This document shows, in pieces, positions 16,023 through 25,752 of a stretch of 51,031 nucleotides of DNA; position 1 is the first letter of the stretch; every line of letters begins with the position of its first letter. The position numbers and the translations under genes were made by a program. The stretch covers positions 1-51,031 of the forward strand of contig CALEYL010000071.1 of assembly GCA_937926205.1 (NCBI GenBank). Direction: 5' to 3'. This stretch comes from an uncultured Saprospiraceae bacterium. Lineage in GTDB: Bacteria; Bacteroidota; Bacteroidia; Chitinophagales; Saprospiraceae. The notes under the pieces were generated by a model, which worked only from the letters and a program-made list of their open reading frames with translations, searched no databases and was not told the DNA's origin.

Positions 16023-17381
16023 ATGAACAAAAAATGCTTACCCATTGTGGCTTCAATGGTTTTTTGGGCCGTATCACTTATTGCACAACCCTTTACGCTG
16101 CAGGATTTTCAGCAATTGTATGCCCTTAGAGGCGCCTGGACACTGACGAACAAACAGGGTGTCCTGCACGAAGTCTGGCGCCTGAAGTCAGCAGACTATC
16201 TGATGGGCACAAGTTTTTTAGTGCGCGGCCAGGATACCATTCCTCAGGAAACAATCGAACTGCGCTTTAGAGACGGCGCCATCACCTATACACCCGTTGT
16301 AGTCAACCAAAACGACGGACTGCCAGTAGTTTTTACACTGAATAAACTGGAGGCCGGGCGTTGTGTTTTTGAAAACCCAAAACACGATTTTCCCCAGCGC
16401 ATCGTCTATCAAATCCCGAAAGACACCCTGCTTGATGCTTATATCGAAGGCCCGACATCCGGAGGTTGGCGAAAAATTCCTTTCCAATACCATCGCATCA
16501 GCTGGAGACATCGTGCTCCAAGTGCTGCCTATCTGGCCAGAAAAGAGGCAGCCTCGCGCGCGCCATCTGTTTTTCAGAAAGAAATTGATGGTCTGTTTCC
16601 CGAAAGGGTCGTTTATCAGGACAGCCTGGTGACGGCACTTTATCCTTTAGGCGGACAGTTGCCTGCTCACTTCCTCATCATTCCCAACCAGGTCATTCCA
16701 ACCCTGAACGACGCCAAAGCATCCGACGCGGCACTACTGGGGCATATGATACTGACAGCGCGCGACCTCGCCCGGCAGGAAGGTTTTGACGAAACGGGCT
16801 ACCGCCTGGCGTTCAATACCAATGAAGACGCAGGACAATCGGCTTTTCACCTGCACCTGCACCTGATGGGCGGCGCAAGAACAGGTGCAATGGTCGACCA
16901 GCGTTGGCGCAGCATCCGGAGGCGGCTGAGCGACAACACCCTGTCAGAGCCTTTTGAAAAAAGGATACTGGGGATCTGGTCGGGAAATGATACAATATCC
17001 GGCATGCCAGCCAACATCAGCATGAGTTGGGAGCCCGACCTGCAAAATCATTTTATCCTGCTCAATTACAGGACGGAGTTGCGCGACAGCAGCGGTCGGA
17101 TGAAAGTTTTTGAAGGGAAGGCATTTTACCGGAATGCCGATGATGCTCCGGGCCACTACATAGCAACCTGGTTTGACACGGATGGCGGAATGTATCCTGT
17201 AGATGCGAACTATGACGGCCGGATGCTGTCGGCGATCTGGAAGAAGTCGGCCACCGAATCGGAAAAAACCGAGTATCATTTTCTGGATGACAATACCCTG
17301 GAAATCAAAAATTTTAGTCAGCGTAAAGCAGGAAAGTGGAAGCTGGACCATCAGCTGAAGGTTGTCAAAAACAAGCTGTAG
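16023..17381 (+). CDS. Exported three-domain protein with a central HIT domain
   Basis: A 452-residue protein with an N-terminal signal peptide (residues 1-22). Residues 25-160 match the DUF6265-like beta-rich domain (LRGAWTL, NPKHDFPQRIVYQ). Residues about 180-295 are a HIT (histidine triad) domain with FHLHLHLMGG, the triad being His276, His278 and His280. Residues 315-452 are a second beta-rich, lipocalin/DUF1579-like domain (GIWSGNDTI, ATWFDTDGG, FLDDNTLEI). HIT enzymes hydrolyse or transfer nucleotidyl groups, normally in the cytoplasm; the signal peptide predicts periplasmic or surface location here, which is unusual. No frameshift is visible and the three parts are in one continuous frame. 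It may be co-transcribed with the TspO-like gene. Confidence 0.82.
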   Translation: MNKKCLPIVASMVFWAVSLIAQPFTLQDFQQLYALRGAWTLTNKQGVLHEVWRLKSADYLMGTSFLVRGQDTIPQETIELRFRDGAITYTPVVVNQNDGLPVVFTLNKLEAGRCVFENPKHDFPQRIVYQIPKDTLLDAYIEGPTSGGWRKIPFQYHRISWRHRAPSAAYLARKEAASRAPSVFQKEIDGLFPERVVYQDSLVTALYPLGGQLPAHFLIIPNQVIPTLNDAKASDAALLGHMILTARDLARQEGFDETGYRLAFNTNEDAGQSAFHLHLHLMGGARTGAMVDQRWRSIRRRLSDNTLSEPFEKRILGIWSGNDTISGMPANISMSWEPDLQNHFILLNYRTELRDSSGRMKVFEGKAFYRNADDAPGHYIATWFDTDGGMYPVDANYDGRMLSAIWKKSATESEKTEYHFLDDNTLEIKNFSQRKAGKWKLDHQLKVVKNKL

Positions 17382-17783
17382 CTGATTGACAGGAAGTTGG
17401 ACTTGATTTGTGGAAGAAAAAAAGAGGGTGTACAAAAGGGTTAAAATTGCAGAAAAGCAGAAGTTTGCCGGCCAGCAAACGACAATTGATTCTTTTTCCC
17501 ATTGCTAGCAATAACAGAATCGATTCACCAATTATGCCCGTTTCCGCAAAATCAATTTCTCCGTACACCCCCGGAAATGTAAATTTGTTTCGCACTTGTT
17601 CATAGTGTTTATTTGATTCTCAAGTGAACTTCTATCGATTCTGGCACAAAGATATATTGTTATCAGCGCGCATTTTTTATTGGGCATCAGCTTTTCTAAA
17701 AAACTAGACGGTCGTATAGTATTCAAAAAAATGCCAATACTTGTTCGGTTTCCTTCTGATTTTCGTTGAACTTTGATTCTGAA
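17382..17783. other. Intergenic region upstream of the sensor kinase
   Basis: No gene is seen in about 400 bp. It contains a candidate promoter at 17556-17587 and a small palindrome ATTGCTAGCAAT near 17502-17513. Confidence 0.5.
17556..17587 (+). promoter_or_regulatory. Candidate promoter of the sensor kinase/response regulator operon
   Basis: TAAATTTG at 17580-17587 fits TAnnTTTG, and TTTC at 17556-17559 lies 20 bp upstream as a possible -33 element. It would leave a leader of about 190 nt. Confidence 0.4.
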
Positions 17784-20645
17784 ATGAAAAGAGAATCAAT
17801 CGTATGGATGGCCATTATGCTGCTGCTGTCAGCACAATGGCTTTGCGCGCAGTCATCCGATTATGAGATACGTTACCTGGGTTTTCGGGAGGGGTTGAAA
17901 GATCGTTGTGTTACAGCTATTTGTCATGACACCCGGGGCCCTGTCTGGATCGGAACAAAAAATGGATTACTGCGCTATGACGGCCATGAAATTGCGCCGT
18001 TTCAGTTGGATTCTTCCGGGGTGGTTTTTAACATCCAGGGTTTTTACATCTCTCAGGTACTACAGGATGCCGATCAAAACATATGGGTCGCCACCGGGGG
18101 GAAACTATTTGTAATAGAGTATGATTTACAACACGTTGTTGAGTTTGGCAATGTAATCAGCCTTGTTCTGGATGAAAAAAAACAGATTTATGCCAGCCTG
18201 GGTAAAGGGGAAGTGGTTCGGCTCGAACTATGCCATGAGAAGCATAAAAAATGGGTAAAAAAAACAAAAACGCCGCTGCGGGGTGAATTCCTTTTCAGGA
18301 AAGAAGGTACATCCGGGATTTGGTCATATGATTTGGCTACGGGCAAAGTAAGGATGATGACAGAGAGCCGGATCCAGGAGTTGCCGCATCTGTTGCCAAA
18401 CGATAGCTGGTTTACTTATCTTAATTATGGAACCGGCGTTTTGAACCTCTTTACCAGCCAGGAAGCCTTTGCATTGAATCAAACTTCATTGACTTTTCAG
18501 CCATTGCCTAAATCCTCAAACGAAATCAACAATCCGTTCTGCCTGAGAGATAGATTCAATGATTTTGCCCGAAAAAATCCGGCTTTGCTGTCCGGTGAAA
18601 TTGCAGGCATTATTCCCATGCCCTATTGCGTGGAGCCAGACAGGCATGGCAATCTCTGGGCGGGAACAGAATATGGCCTGTTTATTGTAATGAAGCGCGG
18701 CTCCGGTTTTAAACACCTGGATGTGCTAAGGGGGCAGTCGCCCCGTGCCATGTATAAAGAGGGAGATACACTTTTGATCTCCTCTTCTTTTGGCAGAATA
18801 TTGCGAATAAACCTGAAGACCGGGAAAATTGTAGACTATGCAGAGCCGTCTGCTGCTATCCGGGTCATTCTTCCGTTTGATGAGCATCGGTATTTGCTGG
18901 CCGGAGATTACGATGGCTTGCTCGTTATGGAGAAAAAGTGCATGAAGCTTTCTGAAATGTATCTCAACGATCAGATCAAACACCAGGCTGCTGGTATCCA
19001 ACTTGACAATGGGGAAATTTGGCTGGGGGGCCTGAATACTAGTATCTGCCCGCTTAAACCTGATTTTTCCTGCAAAGAAATTCCCTTCCCGGAGGCGCAG
19101 CGGCCCAGAATTATGTCTGTTATTAAAGGAAAAGGGGATGTTGTCTGGACGGGAGGAGAGAGCTGTCTGTACCGTATTGAAAACCATGTTTTTTCAAAAA
19201 ACCTGATTTCAGGTATTAATAAGGAAGTTCAGATCACTTGTATGTTGGAATTAGGGGATAGACTTTGGTTGGGCACACGTGGTGATGGACTTTATTGTTT
19301 TGATATCCAGTCAGGGCAAATAATCCGCAATTTCAATACAGTGGACGGTTTACCCAATGATATCCTGAACAGCCTGCTGCCTGACAGGGATTCGAATCTC
19401 TGGATCAGTACAAATCAGGGCATCAGCTGCTTTAACCCCGCTTCGCTTAAGTTCATCAACTTTTCTGAAAGAGATGGCCTGGAAATTGAAGAATTCAATA
19501 TGTCCTCTTTTTTGCGCGATCCTGAAAACGGGATCCTTTATTTTGGAGGCTTAAACGGCGTCACCTGGTTTGATCCTTCCGAAATTAAAAAGGTGAGCAC
19601 GATTCCGGAAGTATTTATCTCAAAAATTCTCAGGCCCGGCGAAGAAGAAGGAAAAACCAACGCGTTATATCCCACGTCGGAAGCCATAAAGGTCGAATTG
19701 GAGGCTACGGCACGCTATATTGAATTCCATTTAGGTTCGACTGATTATTCAGATCCACAGAAAAATATTTTTTTGCACAAGCTGCAAGGTTTCGACAATG
19801 ACTGGGTTTCCGGTGGGAATAATCCGGTATTGCAATATAATACGCTGCCTGCAGGAGATTATCATTTATGTGTCCTTACGATAAACCGGGACGGAAACTC
19901 CAGTAAAGAAAAGTGCCTCTGGATACATGTCAAACAGGTATTCTATAAAACATGGTGGTTCCGCGGGCTCATCATTTTTTCGATTTTGACAATCCTACTT
20001 GCCTATTATTTGAACAAGATCCGGCAATTTAATCAAATCATTCAGGTCAAAAAGCAAATTGCCGACGACCTCCATGACGATGTGGCTGCTTCGCTTTCAC
20101 AGATTTCAATGCTTGTCAAATCCCTTCGCGAAAAAGAAGGAACGGATACAGCACTGGAACGTATCGAAAACCTTAGTGATGAAAGCATCGGCAAATTGGG
20201 GGACATTGTTTGGGCCATTGACGACAAGCCGCAAACCCTGGAAGCACTGGCCAACCGACTTCAGGATCATGCAGAAGCTGTTTTTTTTCCTTTGGGTATC
20301 CGGTTAAAAGCGGAAATCCGCATTACCGGATTGGAAGGCAATGTTGCTTCGGCCGTTCGGCACCATGTCATGATGATTTTTAAGGAAGCCGTGAGCAACA
20401 TTATAAAGCATACGGAGAGTACTGCCGTTTTCATACGCATAGAAAGCCAGCGAAAAGGATTAACGCTCGTCGTGGAAAATAGATTTGAAAGGGTCCGCAA
20501 CGGAGCCCCGTCCACTGGAAAAGGGCTGATCAGCATGGAAAAGCGTGCCGGGCTGCTGAATGGAACCCTGAAATTCGAAAAAACGGCGCAGTCTTTTATC
20601 CTTATCCTGCATGTGCCGGATATTTTTGAGAAAAAAACATTATAA
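17784..20645 (+). CDS. Reg_prop sensor histidine kinase (NarX-like HisKA_3 type)
   Basis: A 953-residue membrane sensor. Signal peptide at residues 1-22. A two-bladed-propeller-type periplasmic sensor of reg_prop repeats (WIGTKNGLLRYDG, LWAGTEYGLF, LWLGTRGDGLYCF, LWISTNQGISCFN) extends to about residue 600. A Y_Y_Y domain lies near 640-725, and one membrane segment near 730-750. The kinase has the HisKA_3 motif QIADDLHDDVAAS with phospho-acceptor His764, then a HATPase with N box (FKEAVSNIIKH) and G box (GKGLISMEKRAG). I start at ATG 17784; a TTG six codons earlier lacks support. The response regulator gene follows 28 bp downstream. Reg_prop sensors often respond to glycans, but this ligand is unknown. 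Confidence 0.93.
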   Translation: MKRESIVWMAIMLLLSAQWLCAQSSDYEIRYLGFREGLKDRCVTAICHDTRGPVWIGTKNGLLRYDGHEIAPFQLDSSGVVFNIQGFYISQVLQDADQNIWVATGGKLFVIEYDLQHVVEFGNVISLVLDEKKQIYASLGKGEVVRLELCHEKHKKWVKKTKTPLRGEFLFRKEGTSGIWSYDLATGKVRMMTESRIQELPHLLPNDSWFTYLNYGTGVLNLFTSQEAFALNQTSLTFQPLPKSSNEINNPFCLRDRFNDFARKNPALLSGEIAGIIPMPYCVEPDRHGNLWAGTEYGLFIVMKRGSGFKHLDVLRGQSPRAMYKEGDTLLISSSFGRILRINLKTGKIVDYAEPSAAIRVILPFDEHRYLLAGDYDGLLVMEKKCMKLSEMYLNDQIKHQAAGIQLDNGEIWLGGLNTSICPLKPDFSCKEIPFPEAQRPRIMSVIKGKGDVVWTGGESCLYRIENHVFSKNLISGINKEVQITCMLELGDRLWLGTRGDGLYCFDIQSGQIIRNFNTVDGLPNDILNSLLPDRDSNLWISTNQGISCFNPASLKFINFSERDGLEIEEFNMSSFLRDPENGILYFGGLNGVTWFDPSEIKKVSTIPEVFISKILRPGEEEGKTNALYPTSEAIKVELEATARYIEFHLGSTDYSDPQKNIFLHKLQGFDNDWVSGGNNPVLQYNTLPAGDYHLCVLTINRDGNSSKEKCLWIHVKQVFYKTWWFRGLIIFSILTILLAYYLNKIRQFNQIIQVKKQIADDLHDDVAASLSQISMLVKSLREKEGTDTALERIENLSDESIGKLGDIVWAIDDKPQTLEALANRLQDHAEAVFFPLGIRLKAEIRITGLEGNVASAVRHHVMMIFKEAVSNIIKHTESTAVFIRIESQRKGLTLVVENRFERVRNGAPSTGKGLISMEKRAGLLNGTLKFEKTAQSFILILHVPDIFEKKTL

Positions 20646-20673
20646 ATACGAGGGTTTTATAAAGACATTACAC

Positions 20674-21321
20674 ATGATCAACATTGCCATGATAGAAGAC
20701 AACGCCCAGTTTAGGCAGAATTTTCAGTCGTATTGCGAAAATTCGGCACACCTGGAATGCGTATTCGCGGTAGATTCAGTTGAGAAGTTTATGAAACTTT
20801 ATCGCCAGGACTCCGAAGCCCGAATATTGTTGTTGGACATTAACCTGCCCGGTATGTCCGGCCTCGACGCCATCGGAAAATTAAAACAATTCCTGCCGGA
20901 AGAAACGGACATCATTATGTATACGGTTTTTAATGAAGCCGATACCATCTTTAAAGCATTGTGTGCGGGCGCCACGGGCTATGTGTTGAAAAATCAATCG
21001 CTGAAAAACATTGAGGAACAATTAATCACTGTCGTGGAAGAAGGCGGAACAGCCCTGTCTTCTTCTGTTGCCAGGCGTATTGTTCAATATTTTTCGCCCA
21101 AACAAAATCAGCACCATTTGCCGGAAGCAGTGGACCTCAAACCCATTGAACGCCAGGTTGTTCACTATCTGATTGAAGGAATGACTTACCCGGAAATTGC
21201 TGATGTTATGGCCCTTTCTGTTCAGGGGGTGAAGTACCATCAACGCAGCATCTTTAAAAAGCTGAATATTTCTTCAAGGAATGAAATTCATAAGGTTTAT
21301 ACGCCTCCCGGGAAAGGATAA
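20674..21321 (+). CDS. LuxR/NarL-family response regulator
   Basis: A 215-residue two-domain regulator. The receiver domain (residues 1-120) has the acidic pocket IAMIEDN and phospho-acceptor Asp55 in LLLDINLPGMSG, plus the conserved Lys near 106 (YVLKNQSL). The C-terminal LuxR-type helix-turn-helix (about 150-212) reads LKPIERQVVHYLIEGMTYPE and KYHQRSIFKKLNISSRNE. The ATG at 20674 is chosen because it begins the receiver domain; an ATG 63 bases upstream overlaps the kinase gene. It is the cognate partner of the preceding HisKA_3 kinase by operon position and by the known HisKA_3/LuxR pairing. Its target genes are not known; the T9SS cargo gene next to it is convergent. Confidence 0.95.
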   Translation: MINIAMIEDNAQFRQNFQSYCENSAHLECVFAVDSVEKFMKLYRQDSEARILLLDINLPGMSGLDAIGKLKQFLPEETDIIMYTVFNEADTIFKALCAGATGYVLKNQSLKNIEEQLITVVEEGGTALSSSVARRIVQYFSPKQNQHHLPEAVDLKPIERQVVHYLIEGMTYPEIADVMALSVQGVKYHQRSIFKKLNISSRNEIHKVYTPPGKG

Positions 21322-21325
21322 TGGT

Positions 21326-21412
21326 AAAAAAACGGCAGCCGGAAATCCGACTGCCGCAGCTGTTTCAAACTAAACAAAAGCAGGCGCAACCCCCATTTGG
21401 AGATTGCGCCTG
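21326..21412 (-). terminator. Terminator hairpins between convergent genes
   Basis: Two hairpins: CGGCAGCCGG/CCGACTGCCG (21333-21342, 21347-21356), followed on the minus strand by seven T residues (21326-21332), and CAGGCGCAA/TTGCGCCTG (21381-21389, 21404-21412). They lie 30-115 bp after the stop of the minus-strand cargo gene; the second may also stop plus-strand transcription. Confidence 0.8.
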
Positions 21413-21441
21413 GTAAATACTAGAATGTCTTGTTTAAAAGC

Positions 21442-24400
21442 TTACCTGACTAATACAACCCGCTTTGTAACATCCGGCATTCCTTCCGATGTCACGCGTA
21501 TCTGGTACAAGCCGTTTTGATAGGCAGATAAATCAAGTTGTACATTCATCGATTCTGTTTCTACAATTTTAAGCACTTTGCCCAGATTGTCGTAGATTTC
21601 GAGGCGAGTGGCTTTATTTGCATAAGCACTCAAGTCCACGGTCAACCTCCCATCTGTTGGGTTGGGGAATACATCCACATCCAATTCCGGTTTCAGGCCA
21701 TTGGAGGCAACCGGCTGAACCCCCGGATTGCTCAGGGTCTGGTCTGGTTTTGTGATGGTAACGTTGTCAAATGTAGCTGTAGTCATCACATTGACGTTGA
21801 TGCTTTCAGAGAAAAGACCAGCGTAGATGCAACCGTTCATGGGGATGGTAGCCGAGAAGGCATAACTCCAGTTGATGCCGTCAGTGGAGCTATAGCCGAC
21901 AAAGGTGCTGCCATTCCGCACCAGGCGCAGCCAGATATGTTGTGGGCGGAAGTAATTCAGGCTGCTCACGGCGCCATTGGTAGTCATCCTGATCTCGCGG
22001 CGGATGTAGTTGTTTCCCTGCATCTTGAGGGCCACTTTTTTCGAGCCCGGATTTAGGGTTTCGCGCAGCATAATGCCCGCCCAGCCGCCGCCGGATACAT
22101 TCAGCACCCTTGCTACGATTTCGCCGTTGCCGCAAAGTTCCTGATAGACGGCCTGGATATTGTCACTGCTGGAAGTAGAAAAACCGGTAGCATTGATGGT
22201 GAACACATCATTTGGCAATGCATTGCAGGGTGGAAAATTGGCGCTGCCATTGGAACCGCCTACATTCGCATTTTGCCAGTTGCCGGCTGTAGTACCACCG
22301 ATGTCGTCAATGACGTTGTTACAGTCGTTGTCTTTGCTGTCGCAAACTTCTTCTCCGCCAGGATAGGCCGTGGCGTCCGAATCATCGCAGTCAGTAGAAT
22401 TGCTAACATAGCCAGTAGGCTGGCTGCAGGCCATTTGGGTGACCGAAGGATTACCAAAACCGTCGTTGTCCATGTCGCGGTAGTAGGTCGTTAGCACGCC
22501 TTCGTCAATAGAGCCGTTGCAGTTGTTGTCGACGCCGTCACAGACTTCGCTTACTGCCGGGTTAATGGCGGCATTGTTGTCGTTGCAATCGCCGGTGGTG
22601 CTGGTCAATTCCGAAGCCGCTTTATACCCCGTTGGGCGCAGGCACTGAGTGATGGTAGCCGCACCGGTTTGTGCGTAGCCGTCATTGTCGGTGTCTTTAT
22701 ACCAAACCTGTCCGGGTTTTTCCAGTGCGCTGTTGTCGTTGCAATCGGTGTTGTTCGTTACATAACCCGAGGGCAGGCTGCAAGCCATTTGGGTGACAGA
22801 AGGATTACCAAAACCATCGTTGTCCATATCGCGGTAGTAGGTAGTTTGTACGCCTTCGTCAATGGAGCTGTTGCAGTTGTTGTCGACGCCGTCACAGACT
22901 TCGCTTGCCACCGGGTTAATGGCGGCATTGTTGTCGTTGCAATCGCCTGTAGTGCTGGTCAGTTCGAGGGCCGCTTTATACCCCGTTGGGCGCAGGCACT
23001 GAGTGATGGTTGCTGCCCCTGTTTGTGCATAGCCGTCGTTATCGGTGTCTTTGTACCAAACCTGTCCTGGTTTTTCCAGTGCATTGTTGTCGTTGCAATC
23101 GGTGTTATTGGTCACATAACCTGAGGGCTGGCTGCAAGCCATTTGCGTGACCGAAGGGTTACCAAAACCATCGTTGTCCATGTCGCGGTAGTAGGTCGTT
23201 TGAGCACCTTCATCCGTCATGCTGTTGCAGTTGTTGTCGATGCCGTCACAGATTTCGCTTACAGCCGGGTTGATGGCGGCATTGTTGTCGTTGCAATCGC
23301 CGGTGGTGCTGGTCAATTCCGAAGCCGCTTTGTATCCGGAAGGCCGCAGACACTGGGTAATGGTAGCAGCACCGGTTTGGGCGTACCCATCATTGTCGGT
23401 GTCTTTATACCAAATCTGTCCTGGTTTTTCCAGTGCGCTGTTGTCGTTGCAATCGGTGTTGTTGGCCACATAGCCACTAGGTTGCGAGCAAGCCATTTGG
23501 GTGACCGAAGGATTACCAAAGCCGTCCATGTCCATATCGCGATAGTAGGTCGTTTGCACACCTTCGTCAATAGAGCTGTTGCAGTTGTTGTCGACGCCGT
23601 CGCAGACTTCCGATGCAGTCGGGTTGATGCCAGCATTGTTGTCGTTGCAATCGCCGGTGGTGCTGGTCAATTCCGAAGCAGCTTTGTAACCGGTTGGTCG
23701 CAAACACTGGATAATGGTAGCTGCACCGGTTTGGGCGTACCCGTCGTTATCAGTGTCCTTATACCAAACCTGTCCGGGTTTTTCCAGTGCGCTGTTATCG
23801 TTGCAATCGGTGTTGTTCGTTACATAACCGCTGGGCTGGCTGCAAGCCATTTGGGTGACCGAAGGATTACCAAAACCGTCGCTGTCCATATCGCGGTAGT
23901 AGGTGGTTTGTACGCCTTCATCCGTTGATCCGTTGCAGTTGTTGTCGATGCCGTCGCAGACTTCTGTTGCGCCAGGTTTGATGGCAGCATTGTTGTCATT
24001 GCAATCGCCGGTAGTGCTGGTCAATTCCGAAGCCGCTTTGTAACCGGTTGGTCGCAAACACTGGGTAATGGTAGCCGTGCCAGTTTGGGCGTACCCGTCG
24101 TTATCAGTGTCCTTATACCAAACCTGTCCGGGTTTTTCCAGTGCATTGTTGTCGTTGCAATCGGTGTTGTTGGCCACATAGCCACCAGGTTGTGAGCAAG
24201 CCATTTGAGTGACTGACGGGTTTCCAAAACCATCGCTGTCCATATCGCGGTAATACGTATTGTTACCCGTGGGCGTCGATTGAAGTTCATACGCCCCCAT
24301 ATCAACCGTTGTATTAAAGATACGCGTACTACCGGCAAAGTCAGTACCCGTCACGCCTGCGTTATCACCTGTATTCACTCCGGGGGAGCAAGACTGAAAA

Positions 24401-25752
24401 CGGAAGCCGTCGTCTGCAGACCCCCAGACGCCATCTGCGCCTATTGGATTAGAAGGATTGGCAAAAAGCGGATCGGTATTTTGATTGCCTGTACCCGCAT
24501 ACCCGCCTTGCACAATTGAGTAGGTTATCACAGGAATAGCACTATTAAACAGGGACTGGTTGCTCCAGAGGATGCTGTTTTTGATATTTACGGAAGGGTT
24601 AGTGCCATCGATATACATCACACCGGTCTGGCTATATGGGCTGCTGCTGCCTGCGGAATTCTCCCAAAACACGCAATTGGTAGCATTGACAGCAGAAGAC
24701 CTGACAAAAAAGGCTCCGGCGTACAAACCAAGGGCTCTGTTTCCGGAAAACAGGCAATTATAAAAGTTGAGTGCAGAAGCTTCGATGAACATACATCCGG
24801 CTGTCTGGAATACGCTATTATTGGTAAAGCTGCAATTGGTAAAAGTAGCGCTGACTCCAACATTACTAATGGCGCCTGCAACTGATGAAAAGTTGTTTGA
24901 AAACCGGCAGTTGTTGAAAACCGGAGCGTTCTCGAAATTGGCAATAGCACCGCCACCAAAAGATCCATAACAAAAATTGCCGGTAAAAGTGACATTGTTC
25001 AATACCGGATTAGCGCCGGTATAGCAATACATACCACCTCCATTATTTTGAGAGAAATTTTGCAGGAAGGTCACATTCGTCAAAACAGGAGAACAATTGA
25101 GTGAATTCATCAGGCCGCCACCGCCATATTCGGCTCTGTTGCCATAAAAGATAATGTTGTTCAGTGTTGGTGAGGCATACACGTTATACATACCGCCGCC
25201 AGCATTATAGGGGCCTAATAAGCTTATCTGATTGCTCCCCCCTCTAATCGTAAAACCATCGATAATAGCTGAAGAAGTCAGTGGAGCTCCACTTGTAAAG
25301 CTGTTGTTAATGACGTGATAGCTGTTTTCTCCATTGTTAGAGATTTGGAGTGAGACACCACTGCCCGATACCACATCATCGCCGTTTAGGTCGCCGCTCA
25401 GGGTGGTGACATAGGTCAAATAATCGCGTTGGCTGCGAAGTGTTTCATTGCCGAAAAAACCACCGTAAATACCAACATTGTTTTTCATTTGAAATGCAAT
25501 GGTGCGATCTGTACCGGTCGTTGGCTTATACGTGCCGGCCGCTACCCACACTTCGTCACCTGCGCCGGAAGCGTTGATCATGGCTTGCAGGTTTGCACTG
25601 GCATTTGCCCAGGAGGAGCCGTCTCCGGATCCGCTTTGCACGGGTTTTACATAGCGAATGGCGCCATACGAACAAATTGACCACAAACAGAAGGCCAGCA
25701 ACAAGGAGGCCTGAAGACGTAACTGGTAGTTTGAAAAAACTTTCTTTTTCAT
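21442..25752 (-). CDS. T9SS cargo: beta-helix, MopE-like repeats, LamG-like module and sorting domain
   Basis: A 1436-residue secreted protein. Signal peptide about 1-30. Residues 31-490 form a right-handed beta-helix/polymorphic-outer-membrane-type domain (GDGSSWANASANLQAMI, VWVAAGTYKP, repeated NNVTFxGN-type turns). From residue 499 follow five full 118-residue repeats and a partial sixth, each with DxDxDG calcium-type loops, DCNDNN and EVCDGxDNNCN motifs of the putative metal-binding MopE-like family. A LamG/DUF1349-like module with GIMLRETLNPGSKK lies near 1190-1345. The C-terminal type A sorting domain (FPNPTDGRLTVDLSAYANK to end) directs export by the type IX system and surface attachment. 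Such proteins may be adhesins, but no function is shown. Several hundred residues of near-identical repeats make assembly errors possible. Confidence 0.92.
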   Translation of the reverse strand: MKKKVFSNYQLRLQASLLLAFCLWSICSYGAIRYVKPVQSGSGDGSSWANASANLQAMINASGAGDEVWVAAGTYKPTTGTDRTIAFQMKNNVGIYGGFFGNETLRSQRDYLTYVTTLSGDLNGDDVVSGSGVSLQISNNGENSYHVINNSFTSGAPLTSSAIIDGFTIRGGSNQISLLGPYNAGGGMYNVYASPTLNNIIFYGNRAEYGGGGLMNSLNCSPVLTNVTFLQNFSQNNGGGMYCYTGANPVLNNVTFTGNFCYGSFGGGAIANFENAPVFNNCRFSNNFSSVAGAISNVGVSATFTNCSFTNNSVFQTAGCMFIEASALNFYNCLFSGNRALGLYAGAFFVRSSAVNATNCVFWENSAGSSSPYSQTGVMYIDGTNPSVNIKNSILWSNQSLFNSAIPVITYSIVQGGYAGTGNQNTDPLFANPSNPIGADGVWGSADDGFRFQSCSPGVNTGDNAGVTGTDFAGSTRIFNTTVDMGAYELQSTPTGNNTYYRDMDSDGFGNPSVTQMACSQPGGYVANNTDCNDNNALEKPGQVWYKDTDNDGYAQTGTATITQCLRPTGYKAASELTSTTGDCNDNNAAIKPGATEVCDGIDNNCNGSTDEGVQTTYYRDMDSDGFGNPSVTQMACSQPSGYVTNNTDCNDNSALEKPGQVWYKDTDNDGYAQTGAATIIQCLRPTGYKAASELTSTTGDCNDNNAGINPTASEVCDGVDNNCNSSIDEGVQTTYYRDMDMDGFGNPSVTQMACSQPSGYVANNTDCNDNSALEKPGQIWYKDTDNDGYAQTGAATITQCLRPSGYKAASELTSTTGDCNDNNAAINPAVSEICDGIDNNCNSMTDEGAQTTYYRDMDNDGFGNPSVTQMACSQPSGYVTNNTDCNDNNALEKPGQVWYKDTDNDGYAQTGAATITQCLRPTGYKAALELTSTTGDCNDNNAAINPVASEVCDGVDNNCNSSIDEGVQTTYYRDMDNDGFGNPSVTQMACSLPSGYVTNNTDCNDNSALEKPGQVWYKDTDNDGYAQTGAATITQCLRPTGYKAASELTSTTGDCNDNNAAINPAVSEVCDGVDNNCNGSIDEGVLTTYYRDMDNDGFGNPSVTQMACSQPTGYVSNSTDCDDSDATAYPGGEEVCDSKDNDCNNVIDDIGGTTAGNWQNANVGGSNGSANFPPCNALPNDVFTINATGFSTSSSDNIQAVYQELCGNGEIVARVLNVSGGGWAGIMLRETLNPGSKKVALKMQGNNYIRREIRMTTNGAVSSLNYFRPQHIWLRLVRNGSTFVGYSSTDGINWSYAFSATIPMNGCIYAGLFSESINVNVMTTATFDNVTITKPDQTLSNPGVQPVASNGLKPELDVDVFPNPTDGRLTVDLSAYANKATRLEIYDNLGKVLKIVETESMNVQLDLSAYQNGLYQIRVTSEGMPDVTKRVVLVR
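22300..24260 (-). repeat. 354-bp coding tandem repeat, five full units plus a partial
   Basis: The word CATATCGCGG or CATGTCGCGG recurs at 22471, 22825, 23179, 23533, 23887 and 24241, always exactly 354 bp apart. Units are very similar at DNA level and encode the 118-residue MopE-like repeats of the T9SS cargo protein. The unit nearest the C-terminus diverges after its first 35 codons. Confidence 0.95.

Noticed and set aside
20611..20673. N-terminal extension of the LuxR-type response regulator from ATG 20611
   Set aside because: It overlaps the kinase reading frame, and the receiver domain begins exactly at the ATG at 20674.
23143..23928. Long plus-strand reading frame rich in Val and Ile opposite the cargo repeats
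   Set aside because: It is the antisense shadow of the 354-bp repeat; its periodicity follows the repeat, and it has no start context or family features.
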